From Pollenia angustigena (Eukaryota; Arthropoda; Insecta; Diptera; Polleniidae), in assembly GCA_930367215.1 (NCBI GenBank), contig OV884056.1:255653127-255717126 (forward strand): 64,000 nucleotides of DNA, in the 5' to 3' direction. Within the stretch, counting starts at the first letter, position 1. The number at the start of each line of letters is the position of its first letter. Positions 30,890-43,668 of the stretch are shown piece after piece. Below the pieces are notes generated by a model. The model searched no databases, had not been told where the DNA came from, and saw only the letters and a program-made list of their open reading frames with translations. Position numbers and translations under genes: made by a program.

Positions 30890-33800
30890 TTTAGCCAACA
30901 GATTGTTGTTTGAGATGGTTTGGAATTAACACCGCAAGCATGTTATGATTGCTTACAATTATTTTCTGATTGGCGATATAATATTATGTTTATTGCTTTG
31001 AAATAAAAATTCAACTTTTTGATTATTTATTGTGTAGTTGCAATAACAATTTCCCTAAAGGTTAAATAATGAAGCAGATTTGGTACCCATAATTATCTCC
31101 CAACATGACTGAAAATGTAAAAAAATTTTAAAGTTATCGAAAAAGTATGTGATCATTTCAATGCCTGCTGTCTCAAAGGATATTTTAAAAAAACTGTCAG
31201 ATTTTCGAATTATTCCAAAATGCACTGATGTTGGAAATTCTTTTATACAAACTCCCTAATGTTTTTACAAAGTTCCCATGAAATCGCATTTAACTTACCA
31301 AATTTATAAATTAACAAATCTGTTATTATTTTTTATTATTATTTGGGTACTGTTTATTCAAAAAATGTTCATTTATATTTATGCATTTTCTTTTTCCATA
31401 ATTAGCTCCAAATTTTATTCTGCATAATTACACAACAACTGTTAATAAAAATTTCGATATTTTTATTTTGATTTTTATTGTTGCCAATACAAATTGTAAT
31501 ATTTGTTTTACATTAACTTTTTATCGGTTTCTGTTTTTTTGTTTCTATTGCATTTTTCATTTGAATTTCAAATTATTTTCAAATTCTTTTTCAACTCACT
31601 GCGATACTGTGTGTAACGTTCGTAAACCCAGAAGGCAAACATCTGTTTTATGTATACAAAACAGAACATTAAAAACCAGAGATCATGAATACACAATAGT
31701 TAAATGCAATGAAAATTAATAACTTTTTTGCATTTGATTCAAAAAAAAAAAAAAAAAAATCAAGCAAACACAAAAAATAAAGGGAACAAATGCGAGTGGA
31801 AAAACAGGTTAAAAATTAATGATTTTTAAGCTAAAGATGGAAGGTGCAAAGTTTTTTTTTAACAAATGCTGTTATAGTTAAAATTGGAAACAGCATTTGA
31901 AGGATTTCTGTTAATGATTAAGACAATCAGTGAATAATGCTGCAACTATATTATGATTGATTGATCTTTTTATACAAGTACTTGCTATAATTGCGATAGA
32001 TCTCTTTAATCTGGCTTTAAGGTAAACATAAAGTTACTTTAGACCAGTGTTCGAAAATAAACAGTACATTATTTTACGTGCGGCTCACACAGCCAGGAAC
32101 GATATCTATTTTTTTAATTGATTGTTTAGACATACACAACCCTTAATACTGTTCGTAACTATAAAAAACAGAACAATTGTAGTGATACTGTAGACAAACA
32201 TTATATTTTAATGTTCTAAAATGTTTTTTTCGTGTGTTTATTTTGTTTTTGGATCATTTCTTTTTTTCTTTCTTTAGGCCTATTTTCATCCATACATGAT
32301 CTAGAAACTAAATCCGTTATCATATTAGAGTTACTACAAAATCGAATTTATATATATTCCAGAGCACCGTGTAAAATGCATCTTATTTGCACAAATCTAA
32401 ATTATTTACATACAAAGATGATATACTTGGCAAAAGATAAAATTTGATACCCATATTGCCCTATTTAAAACAAAGGGTTACCACCCCATTGCATTTTAGT
32501 CAAAACGCGAACTAGCACGAATTTCAAAAAAAGCTGAGACACGTATTTAATTAAATCGACTAAAGATTAAAATATGTTAATTTGGCACTTTTATTACAAA
32601 CAACCCCGTACAAAAAATTCAAAAACCGTTTTTTTTACAGAAAATCCTTAAAAAAAAAGGACATGGATGATCGTCCTTGGACAAATTTTAAATACAGTTG
32701 GAAAAAAACCTTTCTTACGATACCCAACTTGTATATGTTGGTAAGGACACAGATTCTTAAAGTAACAAAACATGCAAAAATAGACCCATTTTCAAACTGG
32801 TCCAGCTCACGAGAGGTCAACCCTGGAGCCGAAATATTTAAAATGTCATCTTAAAAATGTCCAAGGTTCATTTTTAGGAGGGTACATCGAGTACGAATTT
32901 TGCTTCCATACAACTTGAGTTGCCCTACAGTACATACTTTTGCAGAAATGTACTATGATTTGTAATCAACATTGCGCCATGTTAAATTAACATTGATATT
33001 TTTTCTGTGTGTATCGCTTATTTGCTGCAACATTGTCATAACTCAAAAAATTAAATTTTGGAGTTAGTGATGCAGAATTCTTCGCTTTGTTTTTCTTTAT
33101 ATTGTGTGAAGAGAATGTGATGTTATTTTTTCTAAATATGGTACAAGCAAATCAAACACTTCAAACACGTTTATTTCGAAATGTGTTTTTTTTAAGTTAT
33201 GACGACATTGTAGCAACTGAGCGATATCTATGAAATATTTTATTAATTTATTTCTTTGATAATGTTGCAACATCCAATTTTTTTCAAAAACAAATTTTCG
33301 CAGATTGCACAAAGTAATTTTCAAGTACTAGGAGTATAGGCAAACATTTTTTACTGTATTGAAAAGTTTTGACAGAAAAAAGTAAAGGGGGGGCCTTGTA
33401 TTTATTTGAATTTTTGTACCTTCACAACACTATGTATATTATGCGATGAAGAGTACCGCATAGCATTTGTCATTGTTGTTGTACATAAGCACACATTTGA
33501 TTTTTGTTGTGTGTTTGATTTTCAAATACATTTATTTATTATTTTACCTTTAGTATCAATTAAGAGCTCAAAAATAGTTAAGATTTTTTATTTTACATAA
33601 ATGACCGTTATACAATTCTTTTGCATCCGGTTTTGTTACTTTCTTTTTACTTATGAAAGGTAAAACTTAAAAGTTTCAAATAATTTTAAGAGTTTCTTTT
33701 TTAAGATAAGCGTTATTTCTTGTGATCAAAAAAATGTTAAGAAGTTCGTAGTCTATCAACTCCAACAAAGCAAAGAATGGCTATGAATACTTTTTCCCTT

Positions 33801-34170
33801 CACTTTTGTATCACCGTGTCTTTTTTAATTTGTGGCCATTATCATTTTTTTTTTTGTTTAACTTTTTTTTATTTCTTTCACATGTTTGTTTGCTAAAGAA
33901 ATACAAATAATAAACGAAATATTTTTTCTCTTACTTCTCATTTAGCCACATTGATATTTAATGCGGTGAATAGTGACTGTTTGTTAATTAAATATTTACT
34001 TTTTTTGTATTGATATATGTGGCTAAAAAAGAACCAAGGAAACCATAAACAAAATTATGTGGAATTTGAAAAATTGAATTAAATAAAAAATGGTACTTTA
34101 AGTAATAAAGTCAATAAAATTAAATAGATTGAAGTTTTTATATTAAATTTTAAGGTCAAACTAACATTTA
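30890..34170. other. AT-rich stretch, nothing confidently recognised
   Basis: Very AT-rich with homopolymer runs (for example 31,740-31,760). A family W left end lies at 32,044-32,105 and a Y-type right end ('tttttctgtgtgta') near 33,000. Several short open frames (31,468, 32,232, 32,582, 33,406) show no family motif. Confidence 0.4.
32044..32105. repeat. Family W (hAT MITE) left-end fragment
   Basis: CAGTGTTCGAAAATAAACAG, then 'tacattattttacgtgcggc' and 'aggaacgatatc', match the left arm of the element at 13,314. No right end was found downstream. Confidence 0.5.
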
Positions 34171-34494
34171 ATTTAATTGATGTGCTCTTTTATTAGATAT
34201 AAAAAGTTTAAGTGGGTATGGACGAAAAATGGTGGTCCAATGGTTTTGACGTGTATCTATAGTAAGCAGCATTTAAAAAACTGCAGTCAAGAATGGTGGA
34301 ATAAGAAGGTGGTATCGTTACGGCAACAAATACAACATTACAACAAAAATGGAAATTATATCACCGTTAACGTTAAAAAATACTTTAAACAAAAATCAAA
34401 GCGTGCCGCTGAACGTGATGAAATAAATGCATTTTTAGCAAATTTTTATTTAATTATGGTCAATATCTTATTTATTTTAATTTAAAATTGTCAA

Positions 34495-35110
34495 AAACAA
34501 TAATCACAGCACAACCCTACAGATAAAATTGGACTACGTGGTCCATTGTGTCTTAAACATGGTCCAATGTACTGTAGTATGGACCATGTTATAAGAAACT
34601 AAACTCCAGTGCTGCCAACAACTGTATGATGTATATTTTTCTCTAGTTTACAGTATTACACATTGGTAGCCCTGATGGTGTCCGTTATTAATTGTTTATT
34701 AAGAAGTAAAAGTTTGTGAAATTTGTGGAAAAAAGCTAAAAAAAATTAAAAAATACCAAGTAAATATATTTAATAATAGCAATAATAGACTACAGTACAC
34801 ACCATAAAAGGCGATTAGTAAAAAATAAAAAAGAAAAATTCTTAAACTACCCCTTTAGTGTACAACATACTGTAGTAACATGGAGTACTTTTAAAACTAA
34901 CCCACTTTAGTACTCCATGGAGCAGTTTAGGGACTACTTCGGTGGGTTATATGGTCCCCTCCTAGGACATCGTAATGTTAAATGGACCACATTTTACCCA
35001 TATAATTGGAGTAGTTTTGGAGTACTCCTACTCCTTTATGGACTACTCTTTACATGCATGTATGGACTAGTCTCGTTATCTGCATGGAAAACGTGGACTT
35101 TTTGTAAACA
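34495..35110. repeat. Cluster of GGACCA/GGAGTACT words and hairpins
   Basis: Short words such as 'tggtcc', 'ggacca', 'ggagtact' and 'ggacta' recur more than a dozen times. Two form hairpins: CATGGTCC/GGACCATG around 34,558-34,588 and CATGGAGTACT/AGTACTCCATG around 34,880-34,919. A possible hAT-type end pair (CAGTGCTGCCAA at 34,607, TTGGTAGCCCTG to 34,674) sits between. Family unknown. Confidence 0.35.
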
Positions 35111-35202
35111 TAAACAAAACTTTGACATTAACCTAGACAAACAATGCAAGAACAAAAAATCGTCATCTGGCATAGTGCTGCCACCTGTTATTTCACCATG
35201 AG

Positions 35203-35388
35203 TCAAAGTAAAAAAACTGCCATTTATTAATTTGTCACATGCAAAAAAAAAATGTTGCATTTATTTCTGAGTCATTTAATGTAAACAGTCGCTGTCAAAC
35301 TAACTAATTAAAAAAGCAAAAAGTTGTACACAAAATTTCATTTTTTGTTCGACAGTTTTTGGTTTCGACTGCAGTTTTTTAAACCCTG
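35203..35388. mobile_element. MITE family X, left-truncated copy
   Basis: It shares with 47,059-47,269 the 'gtcaaagtaaaaaaactgcc' word, 'aaacagtcgctgtcaaac', 'aaaagttgtacacaaa' and the right end 'tcgactgcagttttttaaac' then CCTG. The left terminal repeat is missing. Confidence 0.65.
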
Positions 35389-35399
35389 ATAGAAAGCAA

Positions 35400-36798
35400 A
35401 AATTTTAAATCTCTTTTCATTTAGTTTAAAAAAATCTTGAACCCTTATTTTTTTACTTTTTAGACATCATTCGTTATATTTATTTGTTTTATTTGCTTTT
35501 CTTCTATTATTTTTTTTTAAAGTACGATTATCAATTTTTTTGTCTGTACTTTTTTTAATAAAAAATAATTTTTTATTTAATTGCGGTTGTTTGCATGTTA
35601 TTATTATTTCTTGCCTGCCATGAAAAATAATAGAAATTAAGAATACCATGGCAGAAACAAAATTTATTCAATACAAATGGTCTTCATATAGGGACTTCCG
35701 AACTTTAAAGGGGTATAAACACGATCAAAATGCTTGCAGGCAAGCTCTTGTACGTGTGCTTGACGTAATATCTAAATTGGTTTAATTTGTCATCCAGCAT
35801 AGTAACAAACAAATTTCTTACTCATACTATAAAAATGCTTGATAAGCATTTTACCCTTTACAGTTGATAGTACACATATTGTTCAAGCGGCATCTGTCGA
35901 ATTGGCTGTTTAGTACGTTTTGTCAATTAACCTTGAACGGAAATAGATAGCGTTTATCAACGCGTGCAAATATTAAAATCGTTTTATCAAAATGGGTGCT
36001 CCGTTTAGGCAACTTTCATCGAAAATGAAAAAGTTGATAAGTCGTTTTGTGAAATAGGGCCCTAATCTATGCGCACGAGTAATGGACAAATGCACATTTC
36101 GGATGCTCGCTATTCAGAGCTTTCGCGGCAGACATTTGCACAATGTTATATTTTATACATAATGATTTCGAAACGCCGTTTAAGCGAATCCAAAATTTCG
36201 ATGATATTTCACACATACTTTGCTTTACTTAAATTTAAAGATAGGAAGTGCTTAATGATAGACCCTTTATAAAAAAAAGAAGTAAACTTTGATAAAATGA
36301 ACATTAAAAATTATAAATTAAAATGCAAATTAACATAATATCTAATTAAAAGAAAAAACATATTGTATACATTTTAATACGATGGAAAAAATTAATTGAA
36401 CATACAAAACCAAAAACATGCTATTAGTTGTAGAATAAACAAAAAGAAAAAAATCATTTAACTAAAATTTAAACATGATTTTTAAAACATGACTAAAACA
36501 GCAAATAACGGTTAAACGATTTACCCCTCTAACGGATTTGGCTGCCGCGAAGCACAAATTAAAAACAGACAAGCAACTGTTTTATTATTTTGCAAATATT
36601 AATTTTATTCAAAGTTAATTGTTCGGAGGAGCCATTAAAAAAATTCTTGTTAAAAATTTTTTTGGTAAAAGTATAGTTATTAAGCACAATCTTGTTATTA
36701 ACTTCTGAAGAGGTTAAATAAAATAATAAGCAAGTCAAAGTTCATAAATCAGGTTAAACGCACTTGATGCACAAAACAATAGAAAAACAATTAATAAC
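35400..36798. other. AT-rich stretch with a Harbinger-like end
   Basis: Mostly unrecognised. 'gataagtcgttttgtgaaat' then AGGGCCC and TAA near 36,031-36,064 resembles the right end of the GGCCC MITE at 23,423-23,641, but no left end is seen. 36,065-36,275 is less AT-rich but has no recognised coding content. Confidence 0.35.
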
Positions 36799-36799
36799 T

Positions 36800-36835
36800 G
36801 GGGGCTAATTCTGGCAGTCGTGATCGAATTTTATA
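36800..36835. repeat. Solo end of the GGGGGCAAATTATGGCAG MITE family
   Basis: 'gggggctaattctggcagtc' then 'gtgatcgaatttta' matches the terminal repeat of the complete element at 57,224-57,456. No partner end is seen nearby. It lies directly upstream of another repeat starting at 36,838. Confidence 0.55.
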
Positions 36836-36837
36836 TC

Positions 36838-38352
36838 TTACTAGCCTAACCCGGTGCGCTTTGATAATCGAAATAAAATTAGTAAAATTTGTTTAAACAG
36901 ATCTCGTGTATTGATAACAAAGAATCTCCCAGTAAAAACTGTGCTCCAAAAGGAGCGGGCTTTTTGTATGAATTCATACCTCAAAGCGCTTCAAACCTGC
37001 TGATGGGATGCCTGATATTTGTATGGCGTGATCCCGGTTTGGAGGAGTATTTTCTGCTGGCAATAAGCGCTTCTTTTTCATGCAAACAAAGCGCTCCTAA
37101 AGTGCTTTTTTAAGGGCCTACTATATTATCATATTCATAATTGTTTCGCTTTTACTTGTTTAAATGCTTTTTTCAATCATTTTCGTAAACCATAATTTAT
37201 TTTTATTTATTTCGCTTTAAAACCTTCTTCGTTGTCAGCACTAAAATAGCAGCTTTTTTGAATGTTTTATTCGTTATCATTTACTGCTTTATAAGAGCTC
37301 TATAATTGAAGCGCTTGATTATGCGCTTTTTTCTGTAGTGCTTCAAAATACCCCACATTTTTTTACTGGGCTTGTACTAAATTTAATGGCTTTTACAGCA
37401 ACGGTTCTACAGATATACAGCAATTTCAAGTATGTTCGTATGGGAGGTGCCATTCGTACTTTTCCCCTTGAAACTACTTTATAAAATATGTTGTGTATTA
37501 TAATCTAAGCTAGTTGTACAAAACTAAATTACTTTCAATTTTACAGAACTCCAAATATGTAGAAACCTTTAATGTCATTGTATGGGAGGTGATACGCCCA
37601 CCAAACCATTTAAAAATATTAATAGCCTATGTGTCGGGTAATCAGTAAATTACTGTGAAAATCTTAGGAAAAATCGTTTCAGTAGCTTAGGAAAAGTCTT
37701 TAGGGGAAAAACAACCATACGCTTTTTCATTTATATATTATTTATTTCTTCCCCTGAACCTACCTCCTTACTTTTTATTTTTAAAGGTGTAGTTTACCAA
37801 AAGAGTGGGTTCTACAAAGCTTGAAGACTTTTGCCTTCAGATATTCGATATCAAATTTCCGTCTACCCCACCCATTTTTATTTTAAAATTTAGAATTTAC
37901 CACAATATTGGATTTAGCAACGTTTAAAGACTCTTGCTATACTAGTTGTTCAGTTACGCGGTATTTAATATATGCATCCTATAGTGTGTAACTCCCCACC
38001 TGCGCCTACCAACTTAATTTTTAATTCCAAAGGTGAAGTTTACTATAAGATTGATTCCTACCAAGTTAGAATATTATCAATTTAACAGTTCTTCAGATAT
38101 GCGATATTTAACATTGGCGTCCTATAGGGGTAACATTTCCCCTGCTGATATCTTATTTCAATTTCGGAGCTTACTGCAAAAAGTTAAACAAAATGGGTAC
38201 GGCGGCTCTTAAGATAAGCGATACATAATATTGGCATCCTATGGAGAGTACCACTTCCCCTGCCCTTTTTCAGGATAATCGACTTAAGACTATTAGCCAA
38301 CCAACAAACAGACAAACAGACAAATATTTTTCATGTTAATATATATAGATTC
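36838..38352. repeat. Dispersed repeat with degenerate tandem units
   Basis: It starts 'ttactagcctaacccggtgc' (compare 502) and ends with 'aacaaacagacaaacagaca' and an 'aatatatatagatt' tail. Between them, units of roughly 115-150 bp recur, each with a 'cctatggggagtaccacttc'-like phrase (about 37,438, 37,581, 37,975, 38,115, 38,235). A separate TIR element is inserted at 36,928-37,370. I cannot name the family. Confidence 0.5.
36928..37370. mobile_element. TIR element with CCCAGTAAAAA ends
   Basis: CCCAGTAAAAA at 36,928 is inverted as TTTTTTACTGGG ending at 37,370. The interior is rich in AGCGCTT words (about 36,982, 37,067, 37,088, 37,310), possible subterminal binding repeats. A related end is at 45,954. 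No target duplication was resolved. Confidence 0.5.
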
Positions 38353-38499
38353 TTAAAGTCGATAATGAACGAATCTAAATTTTTGTTTTCAGTATTGCCA
38401 AATATAAATTTAACATAAACATAAACATAAATATAAAAATGAAATGTTTTTTTTAAATTTACGTATCAGCTGCTAAAGAAAATTTGTTTTTGTTTATGT

Positions 38500-38727
38500 T
38501 TACTGATTGATAAAGAGAACATTCTGGCCTTTCAAAGATGGCAATTTAATTAATTGATGTCTACAGTCATAGGGGGAGGGAAGATTTATTCTTACATTAC
38601 GAAACAAACATCGTAAGCAGAAAACCAGAAATGGTTTTTCAATATATTTACTGTGTACATTATATTGTGGGTTGCATATTATTGAACCATATTCCGAAAT
38701 AGGTCTCACAAGTGATATGCTTTGTTA
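38500..38727 (-). pseudogene. LINE reverse transcriptase, C-terminal fragment
   Basis: The minus-strand frame reads SLVRPISEYGSIICNPQYNV, then HSKYIEKPFLVFCLR and INLPSPYDCR, LIKLPSLKG. This is the thumb/connection region found after the catalytic domain in jockey/I/R1-type LINEs (typical form LVRPILEYGS-VWNP). About 70 residues survive with a normal-looking stop, and the catalytic domain is absent. It is a fragment of a different LINE from the intact one at 14,716-19,437, whose matching region reads ILKPIWCYGIQLWG. Confidence 0.75.
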
Positions 38728-38729
38728 TG

Positions 38730-40720
38730 TATGGTTTGGTGAACTCTTTTGCCCCCCTCTTTTTTTAATCGCGTGTATAGCTCTGGCCTTAAAAATAGTA
38801 GAATGAATATGAGGAATAAACGTTTATTTGGAATCAAACTAAATTCCATAATTAATGGATACCAATTCTAAATATTGGCCCAAATGCGACATTCGGTAAC
38901 GATTGAAATAACAACACAATTCCAACGGGAATTTTGGTCGATATGGAATCCCGTAATTTGGTCCCTGATCTTCAAAATTATATAGAAAAAGTTCCCACTA
39001 AACAAATATTTGATAAACAATATTTTCCCCTCAAATTTTACGTTCTTGGGATAAGCAGCAAAATTCTTATGATTTATTAGAAGTATGTGTTTAGTAGCAA
39101 ACAGCTAATATGAACATTTTGAAAAAAATACAACCAGAAAAGTTCCTTTTCGAAAAAGAGAAAACAAACATAAAAATAATAATGAAAACAATGTGTCAGC
39201 ATTAAATTCCCGTGAGATTACAATTTGTGTCCTTTGGGGTTTCGCGCTTTTTTTTGCAAAAGATGTCTTTCTAATAAAAGTATGAGGTTTACCAATGTTG
39301 AACGTGTGTCGTATAGACACAAAAACAAACACACTCATTACTTTTCTTTTGACACCCCCCAAATTACACGTATCAACAGCAATATCCAACGTGTGTGTAT
39401 GAGTATTATTAAATGCTATTACAACAAGTATTCAGGAAAATCGCAATTTAATATTTTTTTTTTTTTAACTTTATGTATTTTTTTATGAACCTTTTTCAAA
39501 AGGAAACATATGCAGCACGTACTAAATTGCAGGTTATAGTTGTTTCTAACTGATTAGTGGCATATGTGGCATGTGGCATGGCAAAAATGAAGTCATGATG
39601 TTATTGATATAAAATAACTTAAAAATGTATTTATGTGACTTTTAATATTAATTTAAAAATTCATTTCGTATGCAGAAAAAAAGTTAATATTTATGACAAG
39701 GATTTTTTTTTAATAAATAAATTAGATTTTTTTTATAAATATTTATTTTATAAAATTTCACATTATCTTTGGCCTGTGTAAAATAAGCCATAAATACCGA
39801 GATAACATTTTTAGATACATGCCACGATAATATTTTGTTTTATTTTTATTAAATAAAATATTTTCTCTTGTATGTTGTCGCTGGAAAATAATGAAACTTT
39901 TCATTTATGTAAAGCTGACACTAAATTTGATGTAATCTTTTGGAAAAAGTACATGATTAAAAAAATTTAATTTTTTTTATTGAAAATAGCAAAAAAAATG
40001 GGAATATTTTTATGAAAATGCCTATTTTTCATTTATGTCATTAAATAATTAATGTATAGTAACTTTATGAGCAAGCGCGGATTAAAGGGGTGGTGTCATG
40101 TTTGTCACAAAAAAAAAACTAAGGAAACATCACTGGTCTGCAAAATAAAACCATCGAGCCTTGACACTATTTCAGCTTGTTCTTTTGTAAAAAGAGCCCC
40201 TGATTTCCAATACGACCCCTCATTATTCACTATTTTTGGGGAACCGCTGCCTTATGCTTTTGCCATTTCTTTACCATTTGGACTCAGGAGGTCATTTTAC
40301 ACAAGAAACAGCTAGGCTGGTTTTGATGCCGAACAGTGAAATTGATATTAATAGCCATAAACAATAATGAAATCTTTTCTTGCTCGAAGCTACTGATTTA
40401 AGCTTTTGTTCTTCACATTCATCTTTATAGAGAATAAGCCGATCAACTTCGTAACTGTAGCTAGGGGCCGGTTTTTATAGGCTAACAATCACGCATGAGG
40501 AAAAACGTGTATGGTAAAAACACATATAATGGTCCCCGCAATGGCAACAAACAAACTGTTGTTGTTTTTGACATAACTTTTTTCACAATTGATAATATTT
40601 TGTTTCTATTTAACAAAAAAGTAAAAAAAGTGTTTACCTCCCTTGAAACTTAAAATATAGTTGAATTTAACGGTATATCAATCCCAACAAAAACTTTGAT
40701 AACTAATGTACATGTGGCAG
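38730..40720. other. AT-rich stretch, one doubtful transposase remnant
   Basis: Mostly unrecognised AT-rich sequence. At about 40,074-40,190 the plus frame reads KRGLKGWCHVCHKKKTKETS, which loosely resembles the C-terminal cysteine-rich motif of piggyBac transposases (C-VC-KK--KET---C). The following cysteines do not clearly fit, so this remains speculative. 39,225-39,490 has an open frame with no motif. Confidence 0.3.
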
Positions 40721-40724
40721 TGTA

Positions 40725-41045
40725 AATAAAACTGAACTGGCAATATAAAATAAAGAAATTAGTTTTATTTTTGTTTTTTCTTTACCCACTTACCAATTGT
40801 GGTCGGGATTGTAAGAAAAGATAAACTCACTGTTTATTGTTGTTGTTCTTGTTTAAGCTTTGATATTGTTACAAGTAGAACTGTTGCTTATAATTCTTAT
40901 ACGTTTAACAGTTTTATTTGTATAATATCTTTAGTTTTTCTAAAATCTTTGGATGAAGTTTCCAGACGATCTGGCCTAAGCAACCAGTGAAATGCGCATA
41001 GGAATAGCTTATCCCATCAACAATAAACTTCAGTTTGTCAATAGT
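40725..41045. repeat. Dispersed repeat V, copy 1
   Basis: It shares with 53,655-53,860 in inverse orientation the words 'atctggcctaagcaaccagt', 'gaaatgcgcataggaatagc' and 'ttatcccatcaacaataaac', together with the 'cttataattcttatacgttt' region. Family unknown; no terminal repeats resolved. Confidence 0.55.
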
Positions 41046-41228
41046 ATGAAATGGGAATTAAGCACATTATAACGAAACCTTGATAATTAACAATATAATG
41101 TTTTAACAAAGAAAAGCCGCAACCATACACTTAAACATACATACTAGGGTTACTTTAACCATATTATTGTCACCGGCAACCATATTAACCAAGCTATCCA
41201 TCCAAAAGCAATAACCATGCTATGGTTG

Positions 41229-41367
41229 TTGTTTTTTTTAATTCTCTAATCTAATCCCGCGAAGTTCTACGCATGTCTGCAGGAAAGAAACCAGAAACTC
41301 TGGCGGGAATCGAACCCGCAACCCAGGCACTGATAGACTAGCTCACTATTAGCTAGCCTACCGGGGC
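41229..41367 (-). mobile_element. tRNA-derived SINE
   Basis: On the minus strand the head begins GCCCCGGTAGGCTAGC and has TAGTGAGCTAGTCTATCAG and a perfect T-arm GCGGG-TTCGATT-CCCGC (plus 41,303-41,319). A body of about 65 bp follows ('tttctggtttctttcctgc' onward) and ends in an A-rich tail (41,229-41,239 as T on plus). The head is closely related to the SINE at 20,262-20,412, though the bodies differ in length. No acceptor stem closes. Confidence 0.7.
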
Positions 41368-41500
41368 ATACGGAACAAGTTATGGTTAATACTATCAATA
41401 ATATATTTGAAATCAAGAAATAATATGTTTAAAAGAAACAACATTAGTTAAATGCTTTTCCAATACGAACTAGCTTGGTTTGCTAAAAATTCTCATTCAT

Positions 41501-41920
41501 TATACCCACACCACAATAGTGGAGAGGGTACTATGCATTTGTGCTGATGTGTGTAACGCCTTAAAATATTGGTCCTAGACCAATAGTATACCTTAAAGTA
41601 TACCGATCGACTCAGGATCACTTTCTGAGTCGAACTAACGATGTCCGTCCGGCTGGCTGGCTGTCCATGTAACCTTGTGCGCAAAGTACAGGTCGCAATT
41701 TAAGAGATAATTTGATAAAATTTAAGACATAGGTTCTTATTGACACAAGGACCAAGCCTATTGAAAATTGGAAGATAGAAACTATCAAACCGATTTAAAT
41801 GAAATTTAAAACATAGATAAACCCATATTTATATGGACCTATAAGCATGATGTGTTTTTTAATACTGTGGTGTAGGGTTTCATATGGTCGGGCTTGACCG
41901 ACTATACTTTCTTACTTGTT
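41501..41920 (+). mobile_element. DINE-1/Helentron-like element, compact copy
   Basis: The clearest copy of the family: TATACCCACACCACAATAGT start, 'agtataccgatcgactcag', 'gatgtccgtccggctggctg', one body unit, then 'gtggtgtagggtttcatatg' and the hairpin GGTCGGGCTTGACCGACT followed by 'atactttcttacttgttttt'. Its 420-bp length against 700 bp at 8,355 reflects the missing internal tandem units. Confidence 0.6.
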
Positions 41921-42429
41921 TTATTTTAATTATTGATTAAAATATATAAATTTACGTAGTTGTATGAATATAAAGAATGCAAATGAAGGCTGGAATATTT
42001 TTGAAACGGAATTGTGGAACGTAGCACATAACAGGAATAAAAAACGAAATAACATTATAACTTGGCACTTAATAAATAAATTGAAAAATTTGATGCCATA
42101 AATAACCATAATATGGTTAACAATAACCATATTCTTGTTATTTTTGACCATAATATAGTTAATTTTGTCCATATTCTTGAAAATTGTGATCGTATAATTG
42201 TTAACTTTGAACATAATAAGGTTAATTTTTACCATTATTGTGCTTGATATTGACCAAAGTGTGGTTAATTTTGAACAAATTATGGTTAATTTTGACCATA
42301 TTATTATTGATATCGGAATTTTATTTTGTTAATTTAAACCATATTATATACTTGCAAATATAAAAATGGTTAAAATCTAGTCCCAGTATGTTGCTTTTAG
42401 CATATGGTTACCTGCAACCATATTTTTGT

Positions 42430-43665
42430 TTGCCTAATAAAAACATTTGTAAAATCTCCGTTCTCTAATTGACTTTCAATTAAAAATAGGCCGCCCCCTT
42501 GATTCTCATTGTTTTTTTTTTTTCAATGCAGCAATTTAAAGTTTTTGTGAATTTTTGTAAGTATGTACCAAGTAACTAAATTTGCCAAATATGTATTGTT
42601 TCTTTATTAGTATGACAAAAATTAAACTTTTTTTTATTACGTTTTACTAAAAAAAAATTAATAACAATTTTATTTTTTCTCTCATTTCAGGTATTTAACG
42701 ATTTATTAATGCTCATTATTTTAAGTTCGCAAAGTGCTTGTATTTAAAAGTAAGTTAATGATCATAAAGTTTTTAATTTTAGTAAAATACATAGTTTTGA
42801 AGTTGAAGGAAAAATTAACGTTTGTAACTGGGTACAAGTTGAAGTATCATATCGTTATTGTTGTTATTTTGAATTCATTCCAAATGCAATTGATTTTCTG
42901 GGATGGCATCAAAAACTTAATTTCAAAAAAATTGGCATATACGATAATTTCGCTCAAAGGTGTCGATATGTTAAAAGATGTATTGTATAAAAATTTAACA
43001 ACATATTTTTAACACATGGACCAGAGTATATTTTCTTAAGGTTTAAGTTACGCTGAGTTTCTGCATCACATCAGGTTTTCGCTATTTCTTCAACAAAAAA
43101 TTCCTGTTTTCACCTACCAAGTCCTACTAATTAACTTTGTCCTTTAATAAACACGTTTGGGTTCTTTTAATTGCAAATCCAAATAAATACACACATTTAT
43201 TTAAATAAACAAATTGAATTGAAATAATTTTATAACGCTCACAAAATTTATCCAATATTTTTAGTTACGAACTGACCCGTTTAATGTCTCAAAACAAACT
43301 TAACTAAACTATGTATTTACAAGTCTGCCTGTATTCATAGTTCACGACCGGTAGTTTTTGTAGACTAGTAGATTTAAGAACCTTCAAGTCGATTCCAGAC
43401 CATTCTGTTTTAATTCGAAATTCTACAAATTAATCTAAGGTCTACAATACAGTGGAGCAAATAGCAATTTTAGCTAATACAACATAAATTATAATTTACC
43501 AGCTAAAAATTTTATCATTTTGGGAAGCACTAATGGTAAATTTTAAAAAAATAAGCGCACAATTATGCGCTTCGCAATAAGACATACAGAAATGCAGTAA
43601 AGTAAGTGAAAGAACTCTCAACAACTTTTATAAAAAATAACATTTCATGTGCCACGGCATTCCCT
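42430..43665. other. AT-rich stretch, nothing recognised
   Basis: No family recognised. The open frame at 42,734-43,012 lacks motifs. Confidence 0.35.
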
Positions 43666-43668
43666 TAC

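Larger units (their letters stand above)
41145..42430. repeat. Region of degenerate AACCATA repeats
   Basis: Words such as 'aaccatat', 'ataaccata' and 'tatggttaattttgaccata' recur at 41,155-41,235 and densely at 42,100-42,420, in both orientations. The SINE at 41,229 and the DINE-like element at 41,501 are inserted between the two clusters, so they may be the two ends of one older element. Confidence 0.45.

Noticed and set aside
34177..34485. 102-codon open frame with KSKRAAERDEINAF
   Set aside because: No recognised domain, no splice context and no homologous copy in the window. Probably a chance frame or an unidentified remnant.
40074..40190. Cys-rich peptide resembling the piggyBac transposase C-terminal motif
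   Set aside because: Only the first two or three cysteines fit. There are no TTAA-flanked ends and no upstream catalytic block.
41299..41367. Possible tRNA gene on the minus strand (perfect T-arm)
   Set aside because: No acceptor stem closes, the middle does not give a standard cloverleaf, and a related copy with an A-rich tail exists at 20,262, so it is SINE-derived.
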